Assembly (NCBI RefSeq): GCF_001544695.2
Contig: NZ_FCOM02000001.1
Location: forward strand, 434,001 to 498,000
Direction: 5' to 3'
Length of the DNA: 64,000 bases
Source: Caballeronia arvi
GTDB taxonomy: Bacteria; Pseudomonadota; Gammaproteobacteria; Burkholderiales; Burkholderiaceae
The notes below the pieces were generated by a model that worked only from the letters and a program-made list of their open reading frames with translations, was not told the origin of the DNA and searched no databases. Below, one piece after another: positions 9,200 to 16,122 of the stretch; positions within the stretch are counted from its first letter, which is position 1; each line of letters starts with the position of its first letter. The position numbers were made by a program, and so were the translations under genes.

Positions 9200-10585
9200 A
9201 TGCTCACGCTCACGGTGACGCTTCACAACGGACAGCCGCCGCGCGTGCCGCTGACGGCGACTTTCGATACCGATGGCGGCACGATCGGACGCGCGGTGTC
9301 GAACCGGCTCGTGCTCGACGACGCCGAGCGCACCGTGTCGCGGCTGCACGTGCAGATCGTGTGGCGCGACGGGTGTTATCTCCTGATCGATCGCGGCAGC
9401 AACCCGGCGCTCGTCAACGGCGCGCCGCTCGATCCCGGTCAGGAAGTGACGCTCGCGCACGGCGACGAAGTGCAGATCGGCGGTTATCAGCTGCGCGCCT
9501 ATGTGGACGCCGCCGACGATACGGTCAGCGCAAACAAGGCCTCGTCCGACGACGATCCGTTCTCCGGTTTGTTCGATGAAGCGCCCGCCGCTTCGAAGCC
9601 GCAAGACGATTTCGAAGCCGACGACATCCTGGCCGCGCCGAAGCCTGCGCACCAGCGTGCTCCAGTCCGTACCGAAGACTTCGACTTCGGCTTCGACGAT
9701 CCGGCGTCCAGACGCTCCATCGACGAATTGTTCGATCTCGCGCCGGGCGCGTCGGCTTCTTTGGAACCGGATTCGCTCGTTGATCCACTGATCGCACCGC
9801 TGACGCAGCCGAACACGGCCCACGATGCCGATCCGTTCGCGAGTCTCACCGGCGCCGCGCGCCCCGCCGCGTCACCCGCGACGCGCTCCGACGCGGGTTC
9901 GGAACTGCACAGTGCGTTCACGCCGCCGCGTCCGCAATCGGCTCCGACGCCGAAGCCCGCGCCTTCGCCGACAGCGCCCGCCGATGACCGCGCGCTCGTC
10001 GATGCTTTCCTGCGCGGCCTGAACACGCACGGCGTGCGCATCGAGGCGCTCACGCCGGCGCTGATGCAGCTCATCGGTGAAGTCTTGCGCGAGGCTTCGC
10101 GCGGCACGCTCGAACTGCTCGCCGCGCGCGCCGCGCTCAAGCGCGAGATGCGCACCGGCGCGACGATGATCGAGGCATCGGACAACAATCCGCTCAAGTT
10201 TTCGCCGAACGTGGAAGCGGCGCTCATGCATCTGCTCAATCCGCAAATGCGCGGTTTCATGGCGCCCGCCGTCGCGTTCGGGGACGCCTACGCCGACTTG
10301 CGCGCGCATCAGGTCGGCATGGTCGCGGGCATGCGCGCCGCGCTCGACGGCGTGTTCGAGCGCTTCGAGCCGCAGCGCATCGAGACGCGCCTGTCCGGAC
10401 GCTCCTTGCTTGACGGCTTCCTGCCCGGCCTCTCCCGCCGCGCGCGCTGCTGGGACTTGTTCATCGAGATGTACGGGCAGCTTTCGCGCGAAGCCACCGA
10501 GGATTTCCACACGCTGTTCGGCCGCGCGTTCGTCGCCGCTTACGAGGCGCAGATCGACGAGCTGAAACGGCGCGAACGCTCGTAA
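9200..10585 (+). CDS. tagH: TagH/Fha, FHA-domain T6SS regulatory protein
   Basis: Fha proteins bind phosphothreonine made by PpkA and license T6SS assembly. The 461-aa product starts with an FHA domain (about residues 1-100) showing GTIGRAVSNRLVLDD, the core SRLHV motif and the NPALVNG loop that contacts the phosphopeptide. A Pro/Ala-rich linker follows (about 130-270). The C-terminal domain (about 270-461) is the T6SS-associated VasC/ImpI-type domain, containing NPLKFSPNVEAALMHLLNPQMRGFM. It lies between clpV and the opposing phosphatase gene, matching a threonine-phosphorylation pathway with ppkA at 41.3 kb. Confidence 0.93.
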   Translation: MLTLTVTLHNGQPPRVPLTATFDTDGGTIGRAVSNRLVLDDAERTVSRLHVQIVWRDGCYLLIDRGSNPALVNGAPLDPGQEVTLAHGDEVQIGGYQLRAYVDAADDTVSANKASSDDDPFSGLFDEAPAASKPQDDFEADDILAAPKPAHQRAPVRTEDFDFGFDDPASRRSIDELFDLAPGASASLEPDSLVDPLIAPLTQPNTAHDADPFASLTGAARPAASPATRSDAGSELHSAFTPPRPQSAPTPKPAPSPTAPADDRALVDAFLRGLNTHGVRIEALTPALMQLIGEVLREASRGTLELLAARAALKREMRTGATMIEASDNNPLKFSPNVEAALMHLLNPQMRGFMAPAVAFGDAYADLRAHQVGMVAGMRAALDGVFERFEPQRIETRLSGRSLLDGFLPGLSRRARCWDLFIEMYGQLSREATEDFHTLFGRAFVAAYEAQIDELKRRERS

Positions 10586-10598
10586 CGAGAGACACGAC

Positions 10599-11387
10599 AT
10601 GCAACTGCAAACCGCGAGCGTGAGCGAAGTGGGCGGCCGGTCGCGCAACGAGGACGCGCTCGGGCAATGGCGGCACGCGGCGCTTTTTGCGAGCGTCGTC
10701 GCCGATGGCGCGGGCGGTCACGGCGGCGGCGATGCGGCGTCGCGCATCGCCGTCGATACTGTGCTCGCGGAACTCACGCGCGTCGCGCTGGCGGGCGTCG
10801 CGCTGACCGGGCCGAATCTGCTGCGCGTGCTCTTGCGCGCCAACGACGCCATCATCGATGCGCAGGAACACGATCGCGAGCTCGCGCAGATGCGCTCGAC
10901 GGCCGTGCTGCTCGGCATCGACGAAGCGGCGGGCGTCGCGGCGTGGGCGCATTGCGGCGACACGCGCCTTTACTGTTTCCGGCGCGGCGCGACCGTCGTG
11001 CAGACGCAGGATCACAGCCTCGTGCAGAGCATGATCGACGCGAATCTGCTCGATTCCCGCGACGTGCGTCATCATCCGCGCCGCAACGTCTTGTTCTCGG
11101 CGCTCGGCACGGCGGACGATCTGTCGATCGCGGCATCGGACGAACCGTTCGCCATCGCCGATGGCGACGCCTTTCTCCTGTGCACCGACGGCTTCTGGGA
11201 ATATCTCGACGAATCCATGATGATCGATGCTATCGGGCGCGCGCGAACGCCCGCCGAATGGCTCGATCTGATGGTGTCGCAACTGCGCGAAGCCGCGCGC
11301 CCGAATCACGACAACTTCACGGCGAGCGCTGTGTGGATCGGTGATGCATCGCAGACTACTGTGATGCTAGGGTCTGTTCACATATAA
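10599..11387 (+). CDS. pppA: PppA-type PP2C serine/threonine phosphatase, 3' end altered by an insertion
   Basis: This phosphatase should reverse PpkA phosphorylation of Fha and switch the T6SS off. The 262-aa product has PP2C motifs: RSRNEDALG (metal Asp), VVADGAGGHGGG, the TAVLLGID and AHCGDTRLYCFR strands, and LLCTDGFWEYL, with NFTASAVW near the end. Its last residues (GSVHI and the stop) are encoded by the left end of the inverted-repeat cassette at 11370. Joining codon CTA (11367-11369) to ATG at 13956 would give a C-terminus VMLMPGT with TGA at 13968-13970. The insertion therefore swaps only four residues and activity is probably retained. Confidence 0.92.
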   Translation: MQLQTASVSEVGGRSRNEDALGQWRHAALFASVVADGAGGHGGGDAASRIAVDTVLAELTRVALAGVALTGPNLLRVLLRANDAIIDAQEHDRELAQMRSTAVLLGIDEAAGVAAWAHCGDTRLYCFRRGATVVQTQDHSLVQSMIDANLLDSRDVRHHPRRNVLFSALGTADDLSIAASDEPFAIADGDAFLLCTDGFWEYLDESMMIDAIGRARTPAEWLDLMVSQLREAARPNHDNFTASAVWIGDASQTTVMLGSVHI

Positions 11388-11390
11388 AAC
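11370..11390 (+). repeat. Left terminal inverted repeat of the cassette
   Basis: This 21-bp sequence begins GGGTCTGTTCACATAT and supplies the final codons and stop of pppA. It is identical, inverted, to 13933-13953. Confidence 0.85.
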
Positions 11391-11501
11391 GTGCAGGCGT
11401 TGCCCCGTGAAGGGGTCGAAGCGGGCTATCACCGAACCGGCTTGCTTGAGCAGCGCCGCCCGCTGATGGAAGCGTGGGCGGCGCATTTGAACGGCGCCTG
11501 A
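11391..11501 (+). pseudogene. C-terminal remnant of a tyrosine site-specific integrase
   Basis: Directly inside the left repeat, an open frame of 36 residues reads EGVEAGYHRTGLLEQRRPLM and then EAWAAHLNGA, ending in TGA at 11499-11501. The pattern EAxYxRxxxLExRRxLMxxWAxxL is the usual extreme C-terminus of phage and island integrases, just after the catalytic Tyr helix. The catalytic residues and everything upstream are absent, so this is a dead fragment. It shows that an integrative element has been part of this region. Confidence 0.65.
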
Positions 11502-11508
11502 TGGACGC

Positions 11509-11535
11509 AGCCATGAGAATCGTCATGGCTTTCTC
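11509..11535 (+). terminator. Probable intrinsic terminator behind the integrase remnant
   Basis: AGCCATGA and TCATGGCT form a perfect 8-bp stem with a 6-nt loop, followed by TTCTC. It sits 8 nt after the integrase stop codon, where an intrinsic terminator is expected. The T-run is short, so strength is uncertain. Confidence 0.5.
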
Positions 11536-11665
11536 GGTCGTAGCTCACGGTTTCGCTCACGAGTCCGGCATGTAACGCGCGCGATGCTACGAGTGCCATG
11601 TACTCCGAATTAACTCAAATTGTCATGCTACAGTACTGCCGTCGATTTACTTTGGAAATAGTAAC

Positions 11666-12037
11666 GTGCAACTTCGATATAGGGCATGGTTCGGAATGAC
11701 GGTAGCTCTCTTGCTCGGCTATCTCATAATTACGACACATATCCGTTCACCTCCGTCTGCCACGCCATGTACTGAAGACTGGTTCAACTATATTGAAGAG
11801 AACTACTTCTCTACGGAGCGTGGGGATATATGGAGTGATCCGGTTCGTCTAGATTGGACTGTTGATGGCGATTGGCGTTGGTTTGAGTATGTCGAAAAGG
11901 AAGCCGGCGCGATACCGGCCTCCGTTGGCACATCGCGGCAGAAGCGCTGTGAAATGCTCCAATCGCGCCTCGGCTCGCGCCTTTACATACTGAACGATTC
12001 CATCGGGTTATCTATTTCACTTCCCCGGAGAATGTAG
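11666..12037 (+). CDS. Small membrane-anchored protein, candidate immunity protein to the adjacent amidase
   Basis: I do not recognise the family. The 123-aa product begins at GTG 11666. It has one N-terminal hydrophobic segment (about residues 9-24, GMTVALLLGYLIITT) and then an acidic, Trp-rich domain predicted to be periplasmic, with EDWFNYIEENYF and WTVDGDWRWFEYVEKEAG. It lies in the AT-rich cassette, converges on the amidase gene and overlaps its end by 21 nt. A periplasmic domain beside a peptidoglycan amidase effector suggests an immunity function, but immunity genes are usually co-directional with their effectors, so this is only a hypothesis. Confidence 0.6.
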   Translation: MQLRYRAWFGMTVALLLGYLIITTHIRSPPSATPCTEDWFNYIEENYFSTERGDIWSDPVRLDWTVDGDWRWFEYVEKEAGAIPASVGTSRQKRCEMLQSRLGSRLYILNDSIGLSISLPRRM

Positions 12038-12781
12038 TGCAAGTCGGGTACGAAGCAATTGCACAATCTCCATGCCGAGTTTACCTGGACAAGCTCGTCC
12101 TCTGCCGCTACTCAACCGCTGATACTCTCTGTGTCCACCTAAGTAGGTGATATTAAAAAATTCCTTCAAGGTTTCACAGAGGATTTCTACCGCTCTTATT
12201 TGAGGCGGAGTTGGCTTGTCGTGACGCATGACAACTTGATCAGTTGCAATGTCCTTCAGATTTTTTACTTTATCGAAGAAGGACAGCCCTTTATATTCTT
12301 GCTCGTATGCCTCGCCCGCCTGAACAAAATCCGACAAGAAAACGACCCCGATTTTCCCCGTGTTGCCTTTATCTATGTGCTCGCCGATAAATCTGATATC
12401 ACGAGCCTCATAAATCTCACCTTGGCATGAAATCGCATAGTGGTATCCCGCATCATCAAATGGCGGGCTTCTGCCCATGTCCTCTGCTTGCAGGCGCTGC
12501 ATTTCATCAATGGAAGGCGCGCCACAGGAATAACTGCGACCGGCGTGGTGCAGGACGATATCCCTGTAATCCCACTGACTTTCCCGCAAGGCTCCTCTCG
12601 GCGGCTTTGCGTGCCAATCCGATCGCTCAATCAGCTTGTAGCCCTTTCTTGACAGAGCATTAATAATCGCCTGCCGAGTCGCGGCACGATTATTCACAGA
12701 GATGGTTATAGCATCATCCTTACGACTTCCCACGGCCGAACAACTCGACGTCCAATGTTCGATCTTGTAATCCATGTCCAT
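12017..12781 (-). CDS. PGRP-type N-acetylmuramoyl-L-alanine amidase, probable T6SS effector
   Basis: This 254-aa protein belongs to the amidase_2/peptidoglycan-recognition superfamily, zinc enzymes that cut between MurNAc and L-Ala. The expected zinc ligands are present: His78 in IVLHHAG, His217 in LGGHREY and Cys231 in ACPGK. The supporting core includes AGYHYAISCQGEIYEARD and NTGKIGVVFLSDF. There is no signal peptide, so it would need another route to the periplasm; the PAAR gene immediately upstream suggests delivery by the T6SS spike into rival cells. The start ATG 12781 lies within the last 76 nt of the PAAR gene in another frame. Base composition is low in GC compared with the T6SS genes. 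Confidence 0.85.
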   Translation of the reverse strand: MDMDYKIEHWTSSCSAVGSRKDDAITISVNNRAATRQAIINALSRKGYKLIERSDWHAKPPRGALRESQWDYRDIVLHHAGRSYSCGAPSIDEMQRLQAEDMGRSPPFDDAGYHYAISCQGEIYEARDIRFIGEHIDKGNTGKIGVVFLSDFVQAGEAYEQEYKGLSFFDKVKNLKDIATDQVVMRHDKPTPPQIRAVEILCETLKEFFNITYLGGHREYQRLSSGRGRACPGKLGMEIVQLLRTRLALHSPGK

Positions 12782-13386
12782 ATGCTTATGGCTGCTCTTC
12801 CGGGATTAAGTTGGCGTTTGGGTGCCGAGAAAGTGACGTGCATATCGACGGTACTCACCCCATCTGTTTCAATTTTTGCGTAGCCGTTTGCGTCCGTTTT
12901 ACCGCTTTGTTCGACACTCGCTACGCGCGCAACATAATCTTGATTCCGTAGCGGCTCCCCAGTCACGCTGTCCTGCACATAGAACCAACTCGTATGCTTG
13001 CCCTCACTGCCCGCCTGTTTGGCAGGCTCTGTGGTTGCCGCTGAGTTGCCCGAATTGGCTGCACTTTGCGACTTGATGACTCCAAGGCTCTCGGCCATGT
13101 CGTCGTACCAAGCTTCTCCAGCAAGCGTGGCGAAGATGCGCGGATGCTCTGAGCAACCGCACACGACTACGTCGTCATGCGCTGCAATCTCGCTCATGAA
13201 GAAATTCATACGACGCGGCCCGCCATCCTTGGCGATGTATCCGATCGTTTTACAGACGGGGCAGTAAGCCGCACCGCCTATTAGCGCGGCCTGATGCCCG
13301 TGAACGAGAAATTGCGGTCCTTCGTAAGAGCAAACCTCTCCGTCGTTATCGAGCTTGTCTCCGACGACGGCAATTCGGCGCATCAT
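12706..13386 (-). CDS. PAAR-domain spike-tip protein with a C-terminal beta-sandwich
   Basis: PAAR proteins cap the VgrG spike and carry effectors. The 226-aa product has a PAAR-like domain (residues 1-96; RRIAVVGDKLDNDGE, HQAALIGGAAYCPVCKTIG, RIFATLAGEAW), a Ser/Ala/Glu linker, and a small beta-sandwich-like domain (131-190; WFYVQDSVTGEPLRNQDYV, DANGYAKIETDG). The start ATG 13386 follows gcggaggctgcct. After RQLNP the frame runs on 31 residues over the amidase start. Reading one base less in the ggg run at 12802-12804 would give NPEEQP and a stop 4 nt before the amidase ATG, so a 1-nt indel may have extended it. Confidence 0.85.
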   Translation of the reverse strand: MMRRIAVVGDKLDNDGEVCSYEGPQFLVHGHQAALIGGAAYCPVCKTIGYIAKDGGPRRMNFFMSEIAAHDDVVVCGCSEHPRIFATLAGEAWYDDMAESLGVIKSQSAANSGNSAATTEPAKQAGSEGKHTSWFYVQDSVTGEPLRNQDYVARVASVEQSGKTDANGYAKIETDGVSTVDMHVTFSAPKRQLNPGRAAISIWTWITRSNIGRRVVRPWEVVRMML

Positions 13387-13455
13387 AGGCAGCCTCCGCT
13401 ATTTGCTTCGTTATGCATGATTTTTAGCATCTATCTCGGCTCCTGCATGGGAATG

Positions 13456-13472
13456 CTCACCGGATCGGTGAG
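13456..13472. promoter_or_regulatory. Palindrome upstream of the PAAR gene
   Basis: CTCACCG-gat-CGGTGAG is a perfect inverted repeat about 70 nt upstream of the PAAR start. It could be an operator or a leader hairpin for the PAAR-amidase pair. Function is inferred from position only. Confidence 0.35.
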
Positions 13473-13649
13473 AGATCAGCATACGAAGGCTGCGGAAACA
13501 CGCAACCGAATACCAATAGACAGGCATCGAAATCGACAAATTTTCACGCTACCGTAGAATCCGATGTACGGGGTTCTGTCTATTCTGCGAAGTCCAGCGC
13601 GTGGTTGTGCTGGGACAGGATTTGCAGCCTGTAGACGTATTAACCCGCA

Positions 13650-13668
13650 CGCTCGCGCAATGCGAGCG
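13650..13668. repeat. Hairpin with 7-bp arms
   Basis: CGCTCGC and GCGAGCG flank a 5-nt loop (gcaat). It lies at the left border of the palindromic block and is followed at 13672 by GTTAGAC. Confidence 0.6.
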
Positions 13669-13678
13669 AAGCGTTAGA

Positions 13679-13766
13679 CCCGTAAAGGGCCGATCGCAAG
13701 GAATGCGACGAAGCTAATACGTCGGTATTCGCAAGGAGCATGACGCCGCGAGCGGCCCTTTACGGG
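13679..13766. repeat. Inverted repeat with 14-bp perfect arms
   Basis: CCCGTAAAGGGCCG (13679-13692) is the exact reverse complement of 13753-13766. Between the arms lie two near-copies of TCGCAAGGA-N-ATGACG (13694-13710 and 13729-13745). A further pair, GACGTATTA (13634-13642) and TAATACGTC (13715-13723), is also inverted. Such layered structure is typical of non-coding mobile or recombination sequences. Confidence 0.65.
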
Positions 13767-13797
13767 GCAACTCCTGACTAGAAAATTTAATCCAGGG

Positions 13798-13924
13798 GAA
13801 TGCCCGAAATCGGCCACAGTGCGGCGTCGCACGTCGCTCGTTTGGGGGCGGCAAACGGCGCGCAGCGCTCCTTGCACTGTGCCCCGAAGGTAATCCCCTT
13901 GGGGACGGCCGATTTCGGGCGTTC
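13798..13924. repeat. Large imperfect cruciform with 18-bp outer arms
   Basis: GAATGCCCGAAATCGGCC (13798-13815) pairs with 13907-13924 at 17 of 18 positions. An inner pair, CACAGTGC (13815-13822) and GCACTGTG (13874-13881), continues the fold. The structure ends 9 nt inside the right terminal repeat, so it may belong to the element's end. Confidence 0.65.
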
Positions 13925-13932
13925 GCATGGAT

Positions 13933-13953
13933 GTTTTATATGTGAACAGACCC
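13933..13953 (-). repeat. Right terminal inverted repeat of the cassette
   Basis: This is the exact reverse complement of 11370-11390. It is followed by TA (13954-13955), matching the TA that precedes the left repeat. Confidence 0.85.
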
Positions 13954-13955
13954 TA

Positions 13956-13984
13956 ATGCCCGGAACCTGAAGCGTCGCGGGCAT
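13956..13984. terminator. Hairpin between pppA and tssC, possible bidirectional terminator
   Basis: ATGCCCG and CGGGCAT form a 7-bp stem around the inferred ancestral end of pppA and 19 nt beyond the tssC stop codon. There is no long T-run on either side, so termination is only suggested by its position between convergent transcription units. Confidence 0.4.
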
Positions 13985-14003
13985 CGTCGTCGATAAAGGA
14001 ACT

Positions 14004-15515
14004 TCAGGCCGCCTGCTTCGCCGACGGCAACCGCGACACGAGCCGAAGCGACACCGTCAGGCCTTCCAGTTGATAGTGCGGACGCAGAAAGAATTGCGAC
14101 GTGTAATAGCCCGGCGCGCCCGGCACTTCCTGCACCTTGACTTCGGCGGCGGCGAGCGGCTTTTGCGCCTTGGTGTGCTCGGACGAGTTGGCCGGATCGC
14201 CATCGACGTACTGGGTAATCCACTTGTTCAACCAGATCTCCATGTCGGAGCGTTCCTTGAACGTGCCGATCTTGTCGCGCACGATGCACTTCAGATAGTG
14301 CGCGAAGCGGTTGCACGCGAACAGATACGGCAGGCGCGCGGCGAGCGCTGCGTTGGCGGTGGCGTCCGGGTCTTCGTACTCGAACGGCTTTTGCAGCGAC
14401 TGCGCGCCGATGAACGCCGCAAAATCCGAGTTCTTGCGATGAATCAGCGGCATGAAGCCGTTCTTCGCGAGTTCTGCTTCACGCCGGTCGGAAATGGCGA
14501 TCTCGGTGGGGCATTTCATGTCGACGCCGCCATCGTCGGTCGGAAAGCTGTGCACCGGCAGGCCTTCGACCGCGCCGCCCGATTCCACGCCGCGAATCCT
14601 CGAGCACCAGCTATAGAGCTTGAACGAGCGGTTGATGTTCACGGCCATCGCATACGCGGAGTTCGCCCACGTGTACTTGGTGTGATCGGCGGAGCCGGTG
14701 TCTTCCTCGAAGTCGAATTCATCGACGGGCTCGGTTTTCGCGCCGTACGGCACGCGCGCGAGAAAGCGCGGCATCGCGAGCCCGACGTAGCGCGAATCTT
14801 CCGATGCGCGCAGCGAACGCCAGCTCGCATATTCCGGTGTCCCGAATATTTTGGTGAGATCGCGCGGATTAGCGAGTTCCTGCCACGAATCCATTTGCAA
14901 CAGGCTCGGATCGGCGGCCGCGATGAACGGCGCGTGCGCCGCGGCGGAGATCTTCGACATCTCGCCGAGCAGTTCGACATCCGGCGGCGTCTGATTGAAG
15001 TAGTAGTCGCCGACGAATGCGCCGAACGGCTCGCCGCCCAGCTGGCCGTACTCGTGCTCGTAAATCTGCTTGAAGAGCGGGCTCTGGTCCCACGCGATGC
15101 CCTTGAAGCGCTTCAGCGTCTTGCCGAGATCCTTCTTCGAGATGTTCATCACGCGAATCTTGAGCATCTCGTCGGTTTCGGTGTTGTTGATGAGATAGTG
15201 CAGCCCGCGCCACGAACCTTCAAGCTTCTGGAAGTCCTGATGATGCATGACTTCGTTGACCTGCTCGGTGAGCTTGGCGTCGATCTCGGCGATCATCGCC
15301 TGAATCGAGCGGATCGCGTCGCCGGAAATGATCTGGGTCTGCGAGAGCGCTTGCTGCGCGAGCGTCTGCACGGCCGTCTGCACGGCGGTGCGGGCTTCGT
15401 CGCTCTTCGGGCGGAACTCGCGATTCAGAAGCGCGGAGAGCTCGTCGCCTTCGAGCGTCGCGCCTTGCATGGCGGACTGGGATTCTGGCGATGAGGATTG
15501 CGGAATGTCGGACAT
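14004..15515 (-). CDS. tssC: TssC/VipB, large subunit of the T6SS contractile sheath
   Basis: TssC with TssB builds the contractile sheath around the Hcp tube. The product is 503 aa with classic segments: LEGSWRGLHYLINNTETDEMLKI (shown in part), FGAFVGDYYFNQTP, MSKISAAAHAPFIAAADP, RFLARVPYG and the C-terminal YYTSQFFLRPHYQLEG. I preferred ATG 15515 (MSDIPQSS) because it follows aaaaggaaacgacc. An alternative ATG at 15539 would overlap the tssB stop by 4 nt. It is the last gene of the long minus-strand operon. Confidence 0.96.
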   Translation of the reverse strand: MSDIPQSSSPESQSAMQGATLEGDELSALLNREFRPKSDEARTAVQTAVQTLAQQALSQTQIISGDAIRSIQAMIAEIDAKLTEQVNEVMHHQDFQKLEGSWRGLHYLINNTETDEMLKIRVMNISKKDLGKTLKRFKGIAWDQSPLFKQIYEHEYGQLGGEPFGAFVGDYYFNQTPPDVELLGEMSKISAAAHAPFIAAADPSLLQMDSWQELANPRDLTKIFGTPEYASWRSLRASEDSRYVGLAMPRFLARVPYGAKTEPVDEFDFEEDTGSADHTKYTWANSAYAMAVNINRSFKLYSWCSRIRGVESGGAVEGLPVHSFPTDDGGVDMKCPTEIAISDRREAELAKNGFMPLIHRKNSDFAAFIGAQSLQKPFEYEDPDATANAALAARLPYLFACNRFAHYLKCIVRDKIGTFKERSDMEIWLNKWITQYVDGDPANSSEHTKAQKPLAAAEVKVQEVPGAPGYYTSQFFLRPHYQLEGLTVSLRLVSRLPSAKQAA

Positions 15516-15535
15516 GGTCGTTTCCTTTTCGGCAC

Positions 15536-16063
15536 TCATTCGGCGGCGGCGGGCGCGGCGGCACCGTCGGCGGCGGGTGGCGTGACCGTGGCGAGCGTCT
15601 TGAGCAGCGCGGGATCGTCGAGCACGCGCGCGATCAGTTCTTCGGCGCCGTTCTTGCCGTCCATGAAGATGACGAGATTGGCGAGCTGCGTGCGCGCTTC
15701 GAGCAGCTTCGCGAGCGCATCGACCTTGCGCGCGACGGCCGCGGGCGAGAAATCGTCCATCGTTTCGAACGTAATATCGACGCTCAGATTGCCGTCGCCC
15801 GTCAGCTTGTTGGGCACCTGAAACGCGACGCGCGGATGCATCGCCTTCATGCGGCTGTCGAAATTGTCGATGTCGATTTCCTGGAACTTGCGCTGATCGA
15901 CGGGCGGCAGCGCTTCGGCGGGCTTGCCGGAGAGATCGGCCATGACGCCCATCACGAACGGAAGCTGAATTTTCTTCTCGCTGCCGTAGGTCTCGACGTC
16001 GTATTCGATTTGCACGCGCGGCGCGCGATTGCGGCCGATGAACTTCTGACTGCTGGTTGCCAT
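15536..16063 (-). CDS. tssB: TssB/VipA, small subunit of the T6SS sheath
   Basis: This 175-aa protein pairs with TssC to form the sheath protomer. It starts MATSSQKFIGRNRAPRVQIE and contains KKIQLPFVMGVMADLSG, the conserved DIDNFDSRMKAMHPRVAF motif and the LLEARTQLANLV helix that exchanges with TssC. ATG 16063 has a good ribosome site (aaggagacgtc). The C-terminus is an Ala/Pro-rich tail. tssC follows directly. Confidence 0.96.
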   Translation of the reverse strand: MATSSQKFIGRNRAPRVQIEYDVETYGSEKKIQLPFVMGVMADLSGKPAEALPPVDQRKFQEIDIDNFDSRMKAMHPRVAFQVPNKLTGDGNLSVDITFETMDDFSPAAVARKVDALAKLLEARTQLANLVIFMDGKNGAEELIARVLDDPALLKTLATVTPPAADGAAAPAAAE

Positions 16064-16122
16064 GACGTCTCCTTCGCGTGAGCGTGAGCCACGCTTTGAA
16101 GACGATTCAGCCGTGCGTGGAT

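Larger units (their letters stand above)
13387..13933. other. Gene-free, palindrome-rich stretch between the PAAR gene and the right cassette end
   Basis: About 550 bases contain no convincing gene. The first part should hold the PAAR promoter and a 17-bp palindrome (13456-13472). The second part is a dense set of hairpins and near-repeats: 13650-13668, 13679-13766 and 13798-13924. An 84-codon open frame on the minus strand (13674-13928) overlies the hairpins, but its residues are simply a translation of the palindromes and I do not call it a gene. Confidence 0.6.
11370..13953. mobile_element. IR-bounded cassette carrying a T6SS effector module, no transposase
   Basis: The left end reads GGGTCTGTTCACATATAAAA (11370-11389) and the right end is its exact reverse complement (13934-13953). 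The match extends one more base inward, to 21 bp. TA flanks both sides (11368-11369 and 13954-13955), as expected for a TA target duplication. The 2.6 kb interior is clearly richer in A+T than its neighbours. It holds an integrase tail, a small membrane protein, a PGRP amidase, a PAAR protein and a palindromic block, but no transposase. It may be a non-autonomous transposon with effector cargo, or a segment trapped between two insertion-sequence ends. Removing it with one TA gives an uninterrupted pppA. Confidence 0.7.

Noticed and set aside
6530..9823. A very long open frame (over 1000 codons) on the minus strand opposite clpV and tagH
   Set aside because: It is Arg/His-rich, has no domain, and lies antisense to clear genes; such frames are common opposite GC-rich coding sequence.
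13641..13679. Integron attC-like site (GTTAGAC at 13672)
   Set aside because: The opposite core site (GTCTAAC-type) is absent at the right distance, and no integron integrase is present.
13674..13928. An 84-codon minus-strand frame in the palindrome block
   Set aside because: It is only a translation of inverted repeats; no ribosome site and no domain.
13934..13955. Assignment of the cassette ends to a named insertion-sequence family
   Set aside because: The ends and the TA flank could fit several families; without a transposase or a database match no name is justified.
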